This document shows, piece by piece, positions 33,666 to 45,227 of a DNA stretch of 64,000 nucleotides. Source of the DNA: Laburnicola sp. R22_1 (taxonomy: Eukaryota > Ascomycota > Dothideomycetes > Pleosporales > Didymosphaeriaceae); assembly GCA_014281115.1 (NCBI GenBank), contig JACONQ010000021.1:62001-126000 (forward strand), given 5' to 3'. The stretch's first letter is position 1. Each line of letters starts with the position of its first letter. Under the pieces are notes generated by a model. It was not told the origin of the DNA. It saw only the letters and a list, made by a program, of their open reading frames with translations, and did no database searches. The position numbers and the translations under genes were made by a program.

Positions 33666-36600
33666 TCAAACCCCAACAACGACCAAAAAACAGAAAAAAA
33701 AAATCACGTCCCTTCCCCCCCCCCTCCCCCTCTCAACAGCCCCCCTCAACACCCTCAACCTCTTCTCCGTCGTCCTAATCGCCTCATCAACCATCCTCTC
33801 CCCAACCCCCTCCTCCACCAATCTCCTCCCCATCTCCTGGCCCTGCAGTACCCTCCCCCCAGCCCCCACCTCGCCACGCACACGATCCAACGCAACGCGC
33901 TCTTCAAGCCACTTCCACAGCTCAGCTTCTTCGGACCGCCAAATCTGCTCGTACGCCACTTGTCGCTGCGCCGACGACAGCTGGCCGTGCGACTTGCTCA
34001 TCGCCGCCGCCGACGACGACGAGCGGAAGAACCACGAGTAGATGAGTAGAGCGCCGAGGACGAAGATGAGGATTCGTGGCGTGAAAATCGTGTCTAGGAG
34101 ACTGACAATGGGGCTGGGTAAAAGGCTGCGCAGGGGATCTAAAGCGCCCCAGTTGGGCTCCGTGGGCTGAGCGGCTGCTTGCGCCGCGGCAGGTGTAGGG
34201 GCGGAGACGGCCTCATCCGACGCCTGCGCCTTTAAGCGTCTTCGGTTTTTGCCTGGTTTGCCGGGCGTCTTCGACATGCCGTTTCTAACGACAGCGGTTC
34301 GCAAGGCGGCGCTGAGACTGGTTGCGTATGTCATCTGGCCGTCGTTTGCACCCTTCTCGATGGGTCCTGGGAGCGGATTAGCACATGCCCAGGTGACCTG
34401 CTCTGGTACAACTCACCTTTTAGCCAGCTCTTCCCCGTCCATTCGACGGTGAACGTCATGATCAAGCGTGTACTATTGTTCGGTCCCCACATCAGACAAT
34501 ACCTTGTCTTTACCAGGAAACAATTTCCGCTAGGCACATCCGGGTTCCCCGTGCTGCATAGCACGGTTACCGCCTTGTCGAGATTGAACTGCTCCAATGT
34601 CGAAGTGATATTGCACTTCGTCTTGCTAGGTCCTATACTGCCGCCAAGGGGTTTGACGTAAGAAAAACTCATAGACTTGTGGTTTTCATCCAATCCCTTT
34701 CCGTCGTCTTCGAGCTGCAGGTCCGCTGATTTTTGATCTTCAATTAACCATTTCCGCATGAACGCCCCAGAAGCAGGACCAAACATCAGACTGTAGACTT
34801 TGCCAAGAGGTGCAGGGATAGTGGTGTCAATAAGGAGTTTGTCATAGTGTTGGTCGCTGTCTCCGCAGTCTGTAGGTGCATGTGACGCGGGCCCTGGATG
34901 GTCGTTGGCGGTTGGAGCACCATTCGCTACGGCTTCCGCATTATCGAGTAATTTGGCTGTCCCTCCACTGACGGTGTGCGCTACCGCTGCGCTCACTTTT
35001 CGAGGCTCGCCATGTATGGATTCCCGGTCACTGCCAGCAACGCTTCCTTCGCCCGCTTCGGTAAAACTACCAATACCGTCATCTTCCTCAGCATCCTCGT
35101 CGTAAACCTCGTCCTCGGAATCCGGGCCCGACCCTTCTTCGCTGCCAACAGATTCGGCCTTCTCCGTCTTGTCGCCGGTTCCTGATCCGTCGAGGGCGAC
35201 CCCGTTGAGCGATGATTTTAAATTGGGATGTGATATTTTCCAGATTCCGATAATCAGATCATACGTGGAATCCCTAGTAAGGAAAGACGCAAAGATGTTG
35301 CGTGCATGCAGCGTCTGTATTACGATTGCATTGGGAAACACAACCGCAGTCGACTTCTTCTCTACCGAGACAACTTCGTCGAAGCTTATCACCAAGTTCG
35401 TTACCCAGCCAAGGATATTACTGGAAAAACATAAGTGGCCCTCAGAAACGTACAATCGGCCGTGTAATAAAATCTCCTTCTGAAGGGCTGCACTATAATC
35501 CTCGATTAGATAATCGTCTTCGGGCACGCTTTTGAAGAGGTTATGGAAATCTTTATTTCGTTTTGAAGAAGCAACAGCAAACCCAGTCCCATTAAGACGT
35601 TGCCCACTCAATGTCGCCTGTGTCTGAGGTGCAAGGGTGTGGGTGCTGGCGCTTATTGCAGCGGCTATCGTAATACCGGTTGTGGCGGAGCTGCCCCGAT
35701 GCCGTCTCCTTCGACCACCGCTTATACGACTTCGAATACTGCCCTGTCGTTGAATGGACGAAGGCGCTGGAGAATCTGCAACTTCTGGCTGCCGTGCAGG
35801 CGAAGTTGCGCCGGCGGATGTAGTGGTGAGGGACCGCGGGCGATCATTGTTGATGTTTGTTGTGCTCTCCGCCGCATACGCCGCCGACACAGCTTGCGCT
35901 GCTGCCTTGTCTTCCGCCCTTGCTGAAGCCTCATCCGACTTCAAGGGAAGATAAGTCGCCGAAGACATCGGGCTAGTGTCTGAGTTATCCGATATTCCAA
36001 GATGGGCCAGACTCAAATTTCCTGATCCGAGTGTTTCGACAGCGAGCCTGCGTTTCTCCGTTCCTGAGTTTACGGTTGACTGTGCGTTCTCTGGACCAAT
36101 GACTCCTTCGCCGCCAGGCTCGTTAGGCTTCTTTTCCTCTAGTTTCTGCTGGTTGGTGGTCTTGCTTTTGTTTTGGGTGGCGCTATTGGCGATGGTGGTG
36201 CTTAATGTATTGGCGGCGTTCTGTGCCGCAGAGAACACCGAGGAGAAGAATCCAGTAGGGGATTGAGGAGGACCAGCTGTGCCACCAGGGGTTTTGACTT
36301 CTTCGAGTGTTGGCGTCAAAGGAGCTGTAATCGAATTGGACAATTTGCTTGGGGGGTTTGTGGCTGAGCGCGCTCGTCTGTGCGATATCATATTACCCGA
36401 GGGTGAGACGACTACGTTCGGGTTCGACTGCGCAGCGCTGTGCTTACCCCCGTTCTCCGGACCAGAGGCTGAACTAATGGGAGACGCAGGCCTCGCATCT
36501 GTGGGCGTCGGAGGGGTTACCAACGTCGTAGGTGCATCGATCAGATTTGGCGGGGTGGCAGGGATCTGGGTAACGATGCGCCGGGGGCCAATCCCTGGCA

Positions 36601-37745
36601 GCGAGGATGCAGACTGAGTGTCTTTGCCCTGGTGTATCTGTGGCGGTGCTGGCTGGAGCTCACTGTCTTGCACAGGCCGGGCCTCCCGCTTCTTTCCTCC
36701 AAACAGCGTCCCAAGACCTCCGCTGGTGTTAGGCCGCGTGTCCTCAGTAGTATCAGCTGGCAGTTTTGGCGATGTCGACCGGCGTGTGGGCACAAAGGCC
36801 TCCTTGAGCCTGGCCACGGGCGCAGTGCCCCGCTTGCCCGCGACGTCGATGGGCTTGGGGTGACGTGGGGTGGGCGGTTCTTCGGCGGAGGGGACAGAGT
36901 CCACGAGGGTCGTTTCGGACGGCGCACCAGAATCGAGCGTCTCGGAATTGATCAAGGGCGACGATAGTGTGAGATAGCCCACTTGGGACTGGTGTGGGGA
37001 TATGCCAGGCCGCACTGGAGGGCTACGCAAGGTTAGCAATGGCGCGCAAGTCGTGTGCGTAGGCGCGAAACAAAGAAATAGCGAAGGCGTATACTACGAT
37101 GGCGACGGGCAAAGAAAATAGAAACGAAGGTCTAGGAAAGAATCGGATGCGGCGACGACGTGGGGAAGATGCGAGCAAGGCCAGCAGGCCGTTGGCGAGG
37201 CCGCGTCAAAGCTCTTGCCGACTTGCAAGCCTCTTGCCCTTGGCTTGCTTCGAGACGCACTTGTCGCATCTTTGGGGGCCGCAAACACGAGAGAGAAGGA
37301 AATAGGGCCGAAACACTTACGCTTCTGCAGCCGACTCCTCGGTAAGTAGACTGCTCGCCGCGCTCTTGTGCAGGGCCAGCGACTCTTCGCTCTGACACCC
37401 CGAGTCCTCGCCCTGCCATTTGAAGCCGCGCAAGTCTGGCAGCGGCGGCACCTCTTCATTGGAATCTGCTTGGGAGATGTCGTCCTGTACAGACTTGCGC
37501 CGTGATTTGCGCCCTTTGAACAGCTTCGAAATCCTGCGTCGATGGGAAGATGTCTCACTACTGGCATCTTCAGAGCCGCGACTCCTCAGCCGGTCCAGCG
37601 TGCCGTCGCCAGAGCCTTGCAGGTCGCTGCCCTCACCGTAGCCATCGCTGCTTGCAGCTGGTGTCGCCGAGGAGCTGACGGTGCCCTTGGACACAGCTCG
37701 CTGGCCCGGAGCGGCGAGCACGTTGTCTCTGCTGTCTTGGCCCAT
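33666..37745 (-). CDS. GRAM-VASt sterol-transfer protein (LAM/Ltc/GRAMD1 family)
   Basis: Predicted ER-anchored lipid (sterol) transfer protein of membrane contact sites, 1243 residues. Exons on the minus strand are 37745-37321, 37022-34417 and 34366-33666, with introns of 298 and 50 nt; the three join in frame. The N-terminal 620 residues are Ser/Pro-rich and disordered, with a basic patch (RRRISKLFKGRKSRR). The GRAM domain lies near residues 630-740 (HNLFKSVPEDDYLIEDYS, LYVSEGHLCFSSNILGW). The VASt/StART-like domain lies near 868-1045 (YDKLLIDTTIPAPLGKVYSL, ending GPIEKGANDGQ across the second intron). One transmembrane helix follows near 1107-1125 (RILIFVLGALLIYSWFF), then a charged helical tail. 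The first intron is unusually long for this window, so an extra small exon there is possible. Confidence 0.9.
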
Positions 37746-38391
37746 CGACGACGTCGTTCTGTGCGCTCGTTCGACGCGTGCGACTCCGACCGAGTACTGT
37801 TCGTCCAAGGCGTGATTGTGGTGCCCCGTATGCGTGCGACAGGCGGACTACCATGCAGTCATGGTACGTTGGGGGTTGTAGAGCAGAGCGGCAAGATATC
37901 GTGTGTCGCTATGTGATGCCCCCTATGCTTTACACCATCGCCGGCTATTTGGTCCCAGGAATGAACGAGTGGATGTTGGCTGCGATGTGTTCGGAGGGTA
38001 CTGTGTATATTGGGGACCCTGGTCTGGGGGAACGGCGGCGGGCTGCGGGGAAGCGTGAAGGTATATCGGTATCACTATCTACCGGGGGGCGATTGTCGAG
38101 TCGGAGCGCTCGTGTACAATGTAGCTTAAGAAACGCGCGCAGAGGTATAGCGCATGTGCGACAGGATGCAGGCAGCGAGACGAGCCTCGGGCGAGAGCAA
38201 ATGGTTCAGGCGACCTCGGGCTTACAGGCTGGGAGGCTGCGCTGCTGTGCCGTGCCAGCCCAGTGTGATCATCGTCATGGGTTCTTGGCCCCCGGTCGCT
38301 TCTGGTGAACTTCGCTCTTCACTGCGGCTCGACTGCACGACGCCTGCAACATTGGCGACATGGGAGCCCGCCGCACACACAACCAACACCC
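37746..38391. other. Divergent promoter region
   Basis: Lies between the divergently transcribed LAM-type gene and the MIT-like gene. A 176-codon plus-strand open frame spans much of it but has no recognisable domain and no codon-pattern support, so I treat it as non-coding. Confidence 0.4.
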
Positions 38392-40290
38392 ATGGAGTCC
38401 GCACACCTTACCAAAGCCCACGAGCACGTTCGCAACGCGGCCACGGCAACGCATGGCAACAGCATCGCGACGGCGGGGCATGAGCACGATTCGGCTGCCT
38501 CTGCCTTCCGCGATGCCGCCAAAGACACGCACAACGCTGAAGTGCGTGCTTTTCTTCCTGTACACGGAACCCCAGAGGCTTATGGACATGTGTAGGCTAT
38601 GCGCATTCTCAACCTCCTCGAGGACCATCACCACAGGCTCGCCGGCCTGATCAAAGAAGCCCCGCGCAGGAAGCTGAAGGAGAAAGAGCAAAAGAAGACC
38701 GAGGCTGCGGGCCAGGCTACAGACACTTCTGCAACCTCAGCACCACCCACCAAGGTCTCCATGCCTCGAGCCGCCTCCCCACGTACCTCCGCCTCGTCCC
38801 CAACGCGTGCGCCCTCTCGTCGCCGGCTCCCACAGTCGTCCATCGCAAGTAATCTTGCCGAAGCGCGTGGCATAGGCCCACGGCGGGCCACACCCAGCAA
38901 CGCTGCTATATCCACGACCAACGCAATAGCTGGCCGCAATGAACAGGCAGCCACCCCAGTACGAGACATGCTCTCGCGGAAGGCAGAAGCCCACAAGCGG
39001 ACCGAGTCCCCACGGGCTTCCAGACACGAAGAGAAGGACACCCCTGCCGGCCAAACCCTCGCATCATCATCCACCGAGGACAACTTCCGCCGCTTCTACT
39101 CTGCCTTTGGGGGCGTAATATCAGCCATCAGCGCACCCCTAGCCTTCACCTCCCTCCCTCTCCGGCCCACACCTCCAACCCCCGCCCCCGAGCCTCCCCC
39201 AACGAAAGACTCCAAACCCCCAAAAGCAAAGAGCAGGACACACTCACCCGAAGCCTCCCGCACCGTCAAATCCTCCGAACCCGATCTCGCCGCCCTCATC
39301 AGCAAGCCCGCCCTCCGCGCCCTCCGCGAAGACGGCAGCGCGCCCCTCGGCCCCTTCGCGAACAACGAATCCTTCTACCTCGTACCCACCTCAGGCGGCA
39401 CCGTCTCCTACGCCAGCATCCTCCAGAACCCCAACGCGCCTCACCACCCCCACCACGCAGCCCGCGACCCGCACCTCGACTCCATCGACGAAGCCGACAC
39501 CGAGCCCAGCAGCCTCAAAGGCTCCTCGCACGAAGAATTCGTCGACGCCCACGAAACCGTCAACCCCCCCTCCCCAACCCTATCCCGCCGCCCCCACTCC
39601 CGCGGAAAATCCACATCCACCACGACGACCGTAACCGCGCTCCGCAGCATCCCCGCGGGCCGCGGCTCCGGCCTCAAAACAATGGAAGAACTCAGCCTCG
39701 AAAACGAAACACTGAAAACCCTCGTAGACAAGCAGTCGAAGCGCCTCTCCATGTGGGAAACTACGTCGCAATCGTCGTACAATGCGCTCGCGCAGTCGTT
39801 TCGCGCGCGCAAAATGCCGTCGGATCCGTCGGCGATGGCGCACGCGCTGGCGTTGGGGTCTACCACCGCCGCCGCTGCTGGGCCCGTCTCCCCGGGTCTG
39901 AATTCTCCAACGGCTGCGCCAACGGCTACGCAACAGCAACAGCAACAACCCGACCCCACCCTCGTCAAACGCATCGCCGACCTCGAAGAACAACTCGCCG
40001 CCCGAACGGCGCAAATCACCACGCTAACCACGGATAACGAGCAGTTAGTTCGGCAGAACAAGCGCAACACCGAGGTTTTGGGAAGGTATAGGGAGCAGTG
40101 GGAGAAGCTGAAGGCTGGGGCGAGGAAGAGGGATCAGGAGAGGAAGGCGAAGACAAATCCGGCGAAGACGACGACGGGGGTGGAAGGGCAGAGCCAGAGT
40201 GGTGAGGCGGAGGCGGAGGCTGAGGCTGGGAAGGAGAGTGGTGAGGAGGATGTGGTGGAGAGTGAGGAGCCGGGGTTTGGGAAGGCGTGA
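38392..40290 (+). CDS. MIT-like domain plus coiled-coil protein, possibly Atg38/NRBF2-like
   Basis: 614 residues from two exons (38392-38541 and 38596-40290) with a 54-nt intron (GTGCGT donor, GTGTAG acceptor). The first 80 residues form an MIT-like helical hairpin: HLTKAHEHVRNAATATHGNS, then HDSAASAFRDAAKDTHNAE, then AMRILNLLEDHHHRLAGLI. A long disordered Ser/Pro/Thr-rich stretch follows. Two coiled coils lie near residues 412-435 (ELSLENETLKTLVDKQSKRL) and 502-560 (IADLEEQLAARTAQITTLTT), and the tail is acidic (Glu/Ala repeats). An N-terminal MIT plus a C-terminal coiled coil matches the layout of Atg38/NRBF2, subunits of the autophagy PI3-kinase complex, but the sequence gives no decisive residue. 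Other MIT proteins are equally possible. Confidence 0.75.
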
Positions 40291-40652
40291 GGAGAGAGAG
40301 AAGGAGGTCGTTGGAAATAGGGGGGTGGGGAACTGTAGATGTAGAGGACATGTTTTGTGATACCCATTTTAGCATGAAGAATGTAGTAGGTATGATCTTA
40401 CACTGCGCTGCGGAGGGCCAGAGTGCCCTCAGATGTTTGGGAAGAAACTCGAATCACTACCAAAGAAAGAATAATGCCTTTGACATGGATCGATCAAATT
40501 CCGAAACTATAACCGAAAGCCGCATAGCTAGTACATTTTCCTTGAATTCAGATAGCAACAAAGTCGAACAAAGTAAAACACCAATTCAAATACTCCCAGA
40601 CCGACCAAAGACCCTTCGCTAACCTATCCATGAACGATGCACATCTCCACTC
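40291..40652. other. Intergenic between convergent genes
   Basis: The 3' flanks of the MIT-like gene and the carbamoyl-phosphate synthase gene. No gene is seen. Confidence 0.5.
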
Positions 40653-42159
40653 CTACGCAGCAGCAGCAATCGGCTGCGGAGGCGGGGTGCCCCTGGTATC
40701 CATGACAACCTCCTGAGCCTTGCCAACTACATGGCCACCCTCGGTATCATCCGGGTGCGCAGGATGCACACCCACACGCTCCTTGCTCAACAAGTCCACA
40801 AGCAACGGGCTAGGCTTGTTGTTCCTGTCGGAAAACATGGCCTGCTGGTCCTTGTACTTCCTGACGCTCTCGACGTACTTGTCGAACAGGTAAGCAGAGT
40901 CCATAGGGCCACCCTTGGCTTCAGGATGGAATTGTGCGCTGAAAATCGGACGAGAGTTGTGAATGAGACCCTCGTTGGACTGGTCGTTCAAGTTGGTGAA
41001 ATACTCCCTCCAATCTCCTGGAAGGGTGGTGGGGTCGACCGCGTAGCCGTGGTTCTGCGACGTGATGTGGCACTTGCCAGTGGTGAGGTCGAGGGCCGGA
41101 ATGTTATGGGCACGGTTTCCGTACTTGAGCTTGATCGTCTTGGCGCCGGCTGCGAGAGCAAGGAGCTGGTGGCCCATACAGATGCCCATAACGGGGATCT
41201 GGGAGGTCTCGAATAGCTTGCGGAGGTTGTACACGGTGGAGGTGCAGTGAGTGGGATCACCGGGGCCGTTGGATATGAACACACCGTCGAAATGGTGGGC
41301 AACCTTGTGAATCGGGTAGTCAAAGGGGAAAGCAGTGACGCTAGCGCCGCGAGCAACAAGGCTACGAAGAATATTCTCCTTCACGCCACAGTCGAGCAAG
41401 GCGACGTGCATGTCACCGAGCGAAGAGCTCACGTGGAACGGAGCCTTGGTGCTGACCCTGCGGACAAGGTTGATGGCCTCGGGATCAATAAAGGCTTCAT
41501 CCTCGTCGGCGTCGTACTCTTCTCCAATAGAGATGCGAGCAAGAGAGGATCCCTGCTCACGAAGATACGTGACGACCTCGCGCGTGTCCACACCTGAAAT
41601 AGCAGGGACGCCCTCCCGAGCACACCATTCGGCAAGACTCTCGACAGCGGTCCAATGGCTGTGCTTCATGGCGTAGTCTTGCACAACAATACCAGACGCC
41701 TGAATGTGAGGCGACTCAAAGTATCGGAGCAGGCCATGCTCATCTCGGGCCGCGGACGGCACACCGTAGTTGCCGATCAAGGGCTGGGTGAAGACGAGGA
41801 TCTGACCACGGTAGGAGGGGTCGGTCATGGACTCAGGGTAACCGACAAGGGAAGTAGTGAAGACGGCCTCGCCGGAGACGTTGGCATTGGCGCCGAACGA
41901 TTTTCCCGAAAAGATTGGCCCATTCTAAATGGCGGTGAGTGACGCATTCACAGTATCCCAGACTGGAAATACGCACCTTGATTGTAAATGTGGCCCGCTC
42001 GGTAGAAATAGGAGTTGCCTTTCGGTGGGGGATAGGCGCTTGTCGGGGCGTGTTGTTCTGCACAGAGGCCATGAAGCGGGCTTGTACTCGGTTCTTTGTC
42101 ATTTGTCCCAGGACACCAACGGACGGCACCGCGGTGGGCTTGAAGAGTCGCGACATCAT
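40653..42159 (-). CDS. CPA1: Arginine-specific carbamoyl-phosphate synthase, small (glutaminase) subunit
   Basis: Supplies ammonia from glutamine for carbamoyl phosphate in arginine synthesis, probably in mitochondria. It has 484 residues; minus-strand exons are 42159-41977 and 41924-40653 with a 52-nt phase-0 intron. The first 50 residues are basic and Ser/Thr-rich with no acidic residue, as in a mitochondrial presequence. The CPSase small-chain domain starts [20 protein letters not shown]. The class I amidotransferase domain has the nucleophile elbow [14 protein letters not shown] (Cys near residue 308), the stretch [12 protein letters not shown], and the HPE motif (FHPEAKGG, near residue 393). 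Two adjacent ATGs open the frame. About 55 nt upstream in the spliced leader is the stop of a uORF whose product matches the arginine attenuator peptide, so translation is probably repressed by arginine. The C-terminal Pro/Ala tail is of no known function. Confidence 0.96.
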
Positions 42160-42214
42160 CTTGAGCGGAGAGTGTAGGTAGATTCAGTGCTGTAGCGGGG
42201 TATAGGTGGAGCTT

Positions 42215-42513
42215 TTAGTTGATGGAAGCCTTCCACAGGTGGTCTACCAGACATGTTAGTTTCGCGCGACGAGGCGATGTTTGCCAGACAGCGTCATACC
42301 TGAGATGTAGTCCTGGCGTCATTCAATTAGCCATGGTCATCAAAGAGTAGAGAAAGGATGTGTAGAGCCGTTGGCCCACGATGAAGCGGGTAGCCGAAAG
42401 GCCGGAGCGCGGGCGAACATTGCGGTGTGCGTAGGCCAGCGATAAGGAAGATGCAACGACGTGGAGGCCATTGTTTGACGTACCTGGGAAGTGAAGATGG
42501 AAACAGCACGCAT
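42215..42513 (-). promoter_or_regulatory. Arginine attenuator peptide (AAP) uORF, split over three exons
   Basis: A 23-residue uORF in the CPA1 leader. Exon 1 (42513-42484) encodes MRAVSIFTSQ, exon 2 (42312-42300) encodes DYIS plus one base, and exon 3 (42243-42215) completes Asp and encodes HLWKASIN and a stop. The introns are 171 nt (GTACGT donor, GCTAAT branch, GCCAG acceptor) and 56 nt (GTATGA donor, ACTAAC branch, GGTAG acceptor). The sequence lines up with the known fungal AAP core (S-V/I-F-T-S-Q-D-Y-L/I-S-D-H-L-W-R/K-A), one residue shorter at the N-terminus. The Asp and Trp known from the Neurospora arg-2 peptide to matter for stalling are at positions 11 and 18. In that system the nascent peptide with arginine stalls the ribosome and blocks the main ORF. 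Unspliced RNA would not make this peptide. Confidence 0.93.
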
Positions 42514-42944
42514 AAGCGCGGCGGGAGACTAGAGACGGTGTATATCAGTCAGGGTGGGTACAATCGACCCTTTGAAATAGGTATGGGGTGTAGAGTGTGC
42601 GATGGCGCGGATGTATGAGAGCAGAGTGCAGACCCCGCTGGCGCTCAAGAGAGATAAATGCAGCACGCCAAGCCCCCAGGCGGTCAAAGCGCATGTGCTA
42701 GCCGTGACGCAGACAGAATTTTTGTTGTAAAAGCAGCCGTCATTATTTTAGCGCCTCCTTGATTGGCCGTTATCGCCAGCTGCATCGGGCCGATGTAGGA
42801 ATTCACTGTCAGGTGCCGGCTTCATTAAGGTCAATCTAATGCTGCCTTTGCAGTTGACGCTTCTCAGGCCATCTATAGAAAAACATGGGTTACATGACTT
42901 GTAGCACCCAGCGACCGGAATGGAACATAGGTCCTCCGACAATA
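42514..42944. other. Intergenic, CPA1 promoter side
   Basis: No gene is seen. It contains one copy of the 78-bp dispersed repeat. Confidence 0.5.
42727..42804. repeat. 78-bp dispersed repeat, copy 1
   Basis: Starts TTGTAAAAGCA and contains AGCGCCTCCTT and CCAGCTGCATCGGGCC. It aligns without gaps to 47013-47090 with about 11 differences by eye, mostly transitions. Confidence 0.75.
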
Positions 42945-43847
42945 TCAATCGCTATCGCCATGGAAAATGAAACCTCCACCGCGTCCGGACCCGTCAATCA
43001 ATTCGGCACGTACGCTCTCCAACTCCTTGCGCATTGCCTCAGGGCTAGCATTCTCCACAAGGCGTTCAAAGTCGAGTAGTTTTACCCCCTCTTCCGTGAC
43101 GAGAAAGTTGTATCGATTCACATCCCCATGTAGAAGTCCCAATTCGTGGAGTTTCCCTAAAGCTGTTTCGCAGACACCCAGATCTTGCAAGGAGGCAGAG
43201 CGTCCCTCTATTTTCTCTAGGAGAAAACCCATGATGCGTCCATTCTCGTGGACATGGCCAAGGAAGCGCGGCGCCAGTCCGGAACCCTCAAGCAACTGAT
43301 ATGCTCTTGTTTCCTGTTCGATACGAGGCAGCTCCCATTCGAAACGGGCTATTTTGGCGATTACGGTGGCTGGTGAGAGGAAGGTGGTTGGAAGACTCGA
43401 ATGTGAGATGGCTTCCAAGGCCATTGCCGTGAGCTGTTTGGTCTTCTCCAGCTCTAGGCAATTAACTCGCGTATGATGCCATTGGCACCTGACGCCAGCT
43501 AGTGTTCGGTTCGATAAGGAAGTTTTCAAGTCGCCACTAGTTTCGTCCCTCGAGATGTGGGCTACGGTCCATTCCTCGTTGTAAGGAAGACGGGGCAGAG
43601 AGTGAATGGGGAATGAAAGCGTATCTCTGTCAAAGGTTCTAGGAGAGATGACGAGATATTTGACTTGGTTTCCGATTCGCAGTCGGTATTCGCTTTCAAA
43701 AGCATCGTCATCGTCCACTTCCATGGATAGGATGACCGGCTGCATTGGCGGGTTTGTAGTTTGGTCGTTGGACATTTTCGCCAGTGGACCGCTCACCATA
43801 AGACCGCCAACCAGATGTGTTTGAAGAATGGGAAGGAGCATTCGCAC
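42945..43847 (-). CDS. Kinase-like/aminoglycoside-phosphotransferase-fold protein
   Basis: A single-exon gene of 300 residues with an incomplete protein-kinase-like fold of the kind common in filamentous fungi. The ATP-lysine strand is AKIARFEWELP. The catalytic loop is LHGDVNRYNFLV (HxDxxxxN), and the metal-binding motif is LLDFERLV, with DFE in place of DFG. A 130-residue N-terminal region of unknown fold precedes the kinase core, including the acidic EVDDDDAFESEY. Two starts are possible: 43847, or the inner Met before SNDQTTN (near 43775). The substrate cannot be told from sequence; no secretion signal is clear. Confidence 0.8.
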   Translation of the reverse strand: MRMLLPILQTHLVGGLMVSGPLAKMSNDQTTNPPMQPVILSMEVDDDDAFESEYRLRIGNQVKYLVISPRTFDRDTLSFPIHSLPRLPYNEEWTVAHISRDETSGDLKTSLSNRTLAGVRCQWHHTRVNCLELEKTKQLTAMALEAISHSSLPTTFLSPATVIAKIARFEWELPRIEQETRAYQLLEGSGLAPRFLGHVHENGRIMGFLLEKIEGRSASLQDLGVCETALGKLHELGLLHGDVNRYNFLVTEEGVKLLDFERLVENASPEAMRKELESVRAELIDGSGRGGGFIFHGDSD

Positions 43848-44887
43848 ATTGATGCTTTGAGATTCCCTTTGCCGTCGCTATGCCTCCTTCCTCCCGTTTT
43901 TTAACGAAGACGTAGCAAGAGGTGTAGGGAGAGGTGCAGCGAAGTTAGCGTTGGCAAAGAGTATTTGAACCTATTATGCGGACTTGCGAGGAGCCGTACT
44001 AATAGTGGCAATAAGCGTTGCTACTATAGCAAGTAGTTAAATGCGTTATATATACTTACAGTATGTAAATGTAAGTATAAATAGTTACTACCTAGGTAAT
44101 ATAGGCACGGGTATGGTGCACTAAACTGACATTACGTGATTGATGACTAAGCGTTATACATGCTTTGGTATGGCCGGCTAACGTCCCTCTCGGTGAAAAT
44201 AGCCTAAGGAAAACACACTTCCCGGTTTTTATTTTTGGAAGAACGACTGTCATCAAGGCACTTTATTGCCTAAGGAATCAACATTCTTGGAATTCACAGG
44301 GATTGAGTGGAATATCGATCAGGGCTTCTTGGCAACCAAATTGGCTCAGCAACAGCGGTTAAACAGGCCAATGAAGGCGTTCTATGGGCCTAGACCCACA
44401 TTTTACCCTCACGCTCTCGCTGGCCCTACATGGCACGCGGCGTTTGCTCTCCAAACGAGGAGGCGGAGTCAGGTTGGCGACAAAATGACGACCATGATAG
44501 GCTACCTAGCCGGTCATTTGTACCGCCTGCAATACTATCTTAGTCCTTATCTTATCTAGCACTGGGGAGCCGCAAACCAACGGAACGCAGCAACATCTAG
44601 CTCGACAGCTATAAACCTTATTGTTCGTCTCGGAGCATCATCGACACAGTTCCACAATCAACCTCTTCTTTCATTGCATCAGCAAGAATCAAGCGTTCAG
44701 AACCGGCCTCCCAAGAACACGATACAAGTTTCTCGATAGCAAAAGTGCAGCTTTACCTTCTGCATTAGTCGCTTACGTTTATCATCGACAAACGTACACA
44801 AGTCATTTGACTGTACAACATCGTAAGGAGGCAGTTATCCCCTATATCTAAACCCAGTTTAATTTGGGATGTCCTGCTAGGTTCAAC
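43848..44887. other. Intergenic with a short AT-rich relic
   Basis: A RIP-like AT-rich patch lies at about 43990-44105. A 97-codon plus-strand open frame (44266-44559) has no recognisable domain and I do not call it. Otherwise nothing is seen. Confidence 0.4.
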
Positions 44888-45100
44888 ATGTGCACTTCGA
44901 AGTATATCAAATATACATGCAACTGCAAGAAGGAGTGGGAGTTCATCCAGTGCCCGGCGCGCCAGGGAACCAACGTCAAATGCCATCCGATTATCAAAGA
45001 ATGGGGTATGGATTCGCCCAACAACTGTTCAAGGCACCTGGTCAAGCCAGACGCACCAGTGAAATACATGGATCCAAATGGAGAAATTCTTGAAGAGTAA
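44888..45100 (+). CDS. Small Cys-rich intracellular-type protein, unknown function
   Basis: A 70-residue protein with no signal peptide. It has six cysteines (at 2, 11, 13, 22, 32 and 47), with KYTCNCKKEWEFIQCPARQG and VKCHPIIKEW. The CxC followed by further Cys and His residues looks like a small metal-binding fold of the type often seen in short fungal hypothetical proteins. The start at 44888 is chosen because the first cysteine directly follows Met, as in similar proteins; an upstream in-frame start at 44864 would add eight residues. It runs divergently to nothing and ends about 130 bp before the F-box gene's 3' end. Confidence 0.6.
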   Translation: MCTSKYIKYTCNCKKEWEFIQCPARQGTNVKCHPIIKEWGMDSPNNCSRHLVKPDAPVKYMDPNGEILEE

Positions 45101-45227
45101 AGCACGGCTTGTGAATTGTGGAGCTGCACTGTACCACTACGTGAGGGCGTCTAGGGATTTGTCCGCTTTCTATGTTCTACTTAGACACGTATTGATAGCC
45201 TAGCTGCAATACATTGGCGAACATCTT

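Noticed and set aside
37778..38308. 176-codon plus-strand frame between the LAM-type and MIT-like genes
   Set aside because: Lies in a divergent promoter region, no domain, composition of random open frame in GC-rich sequence.
39441..40070. 209-codon minus-strand open frame
   Set aside because: Antisense to the MIT-like gene, whose GC-biased third positions keep the other strand open; no domain, no start context.
44266..44559. 97-codon plus-strand frame upstream of the small Cys-rich gene
   Set aside because: Reads moderately protein-like but has no domain, and nothing upstream or downstream extends it.
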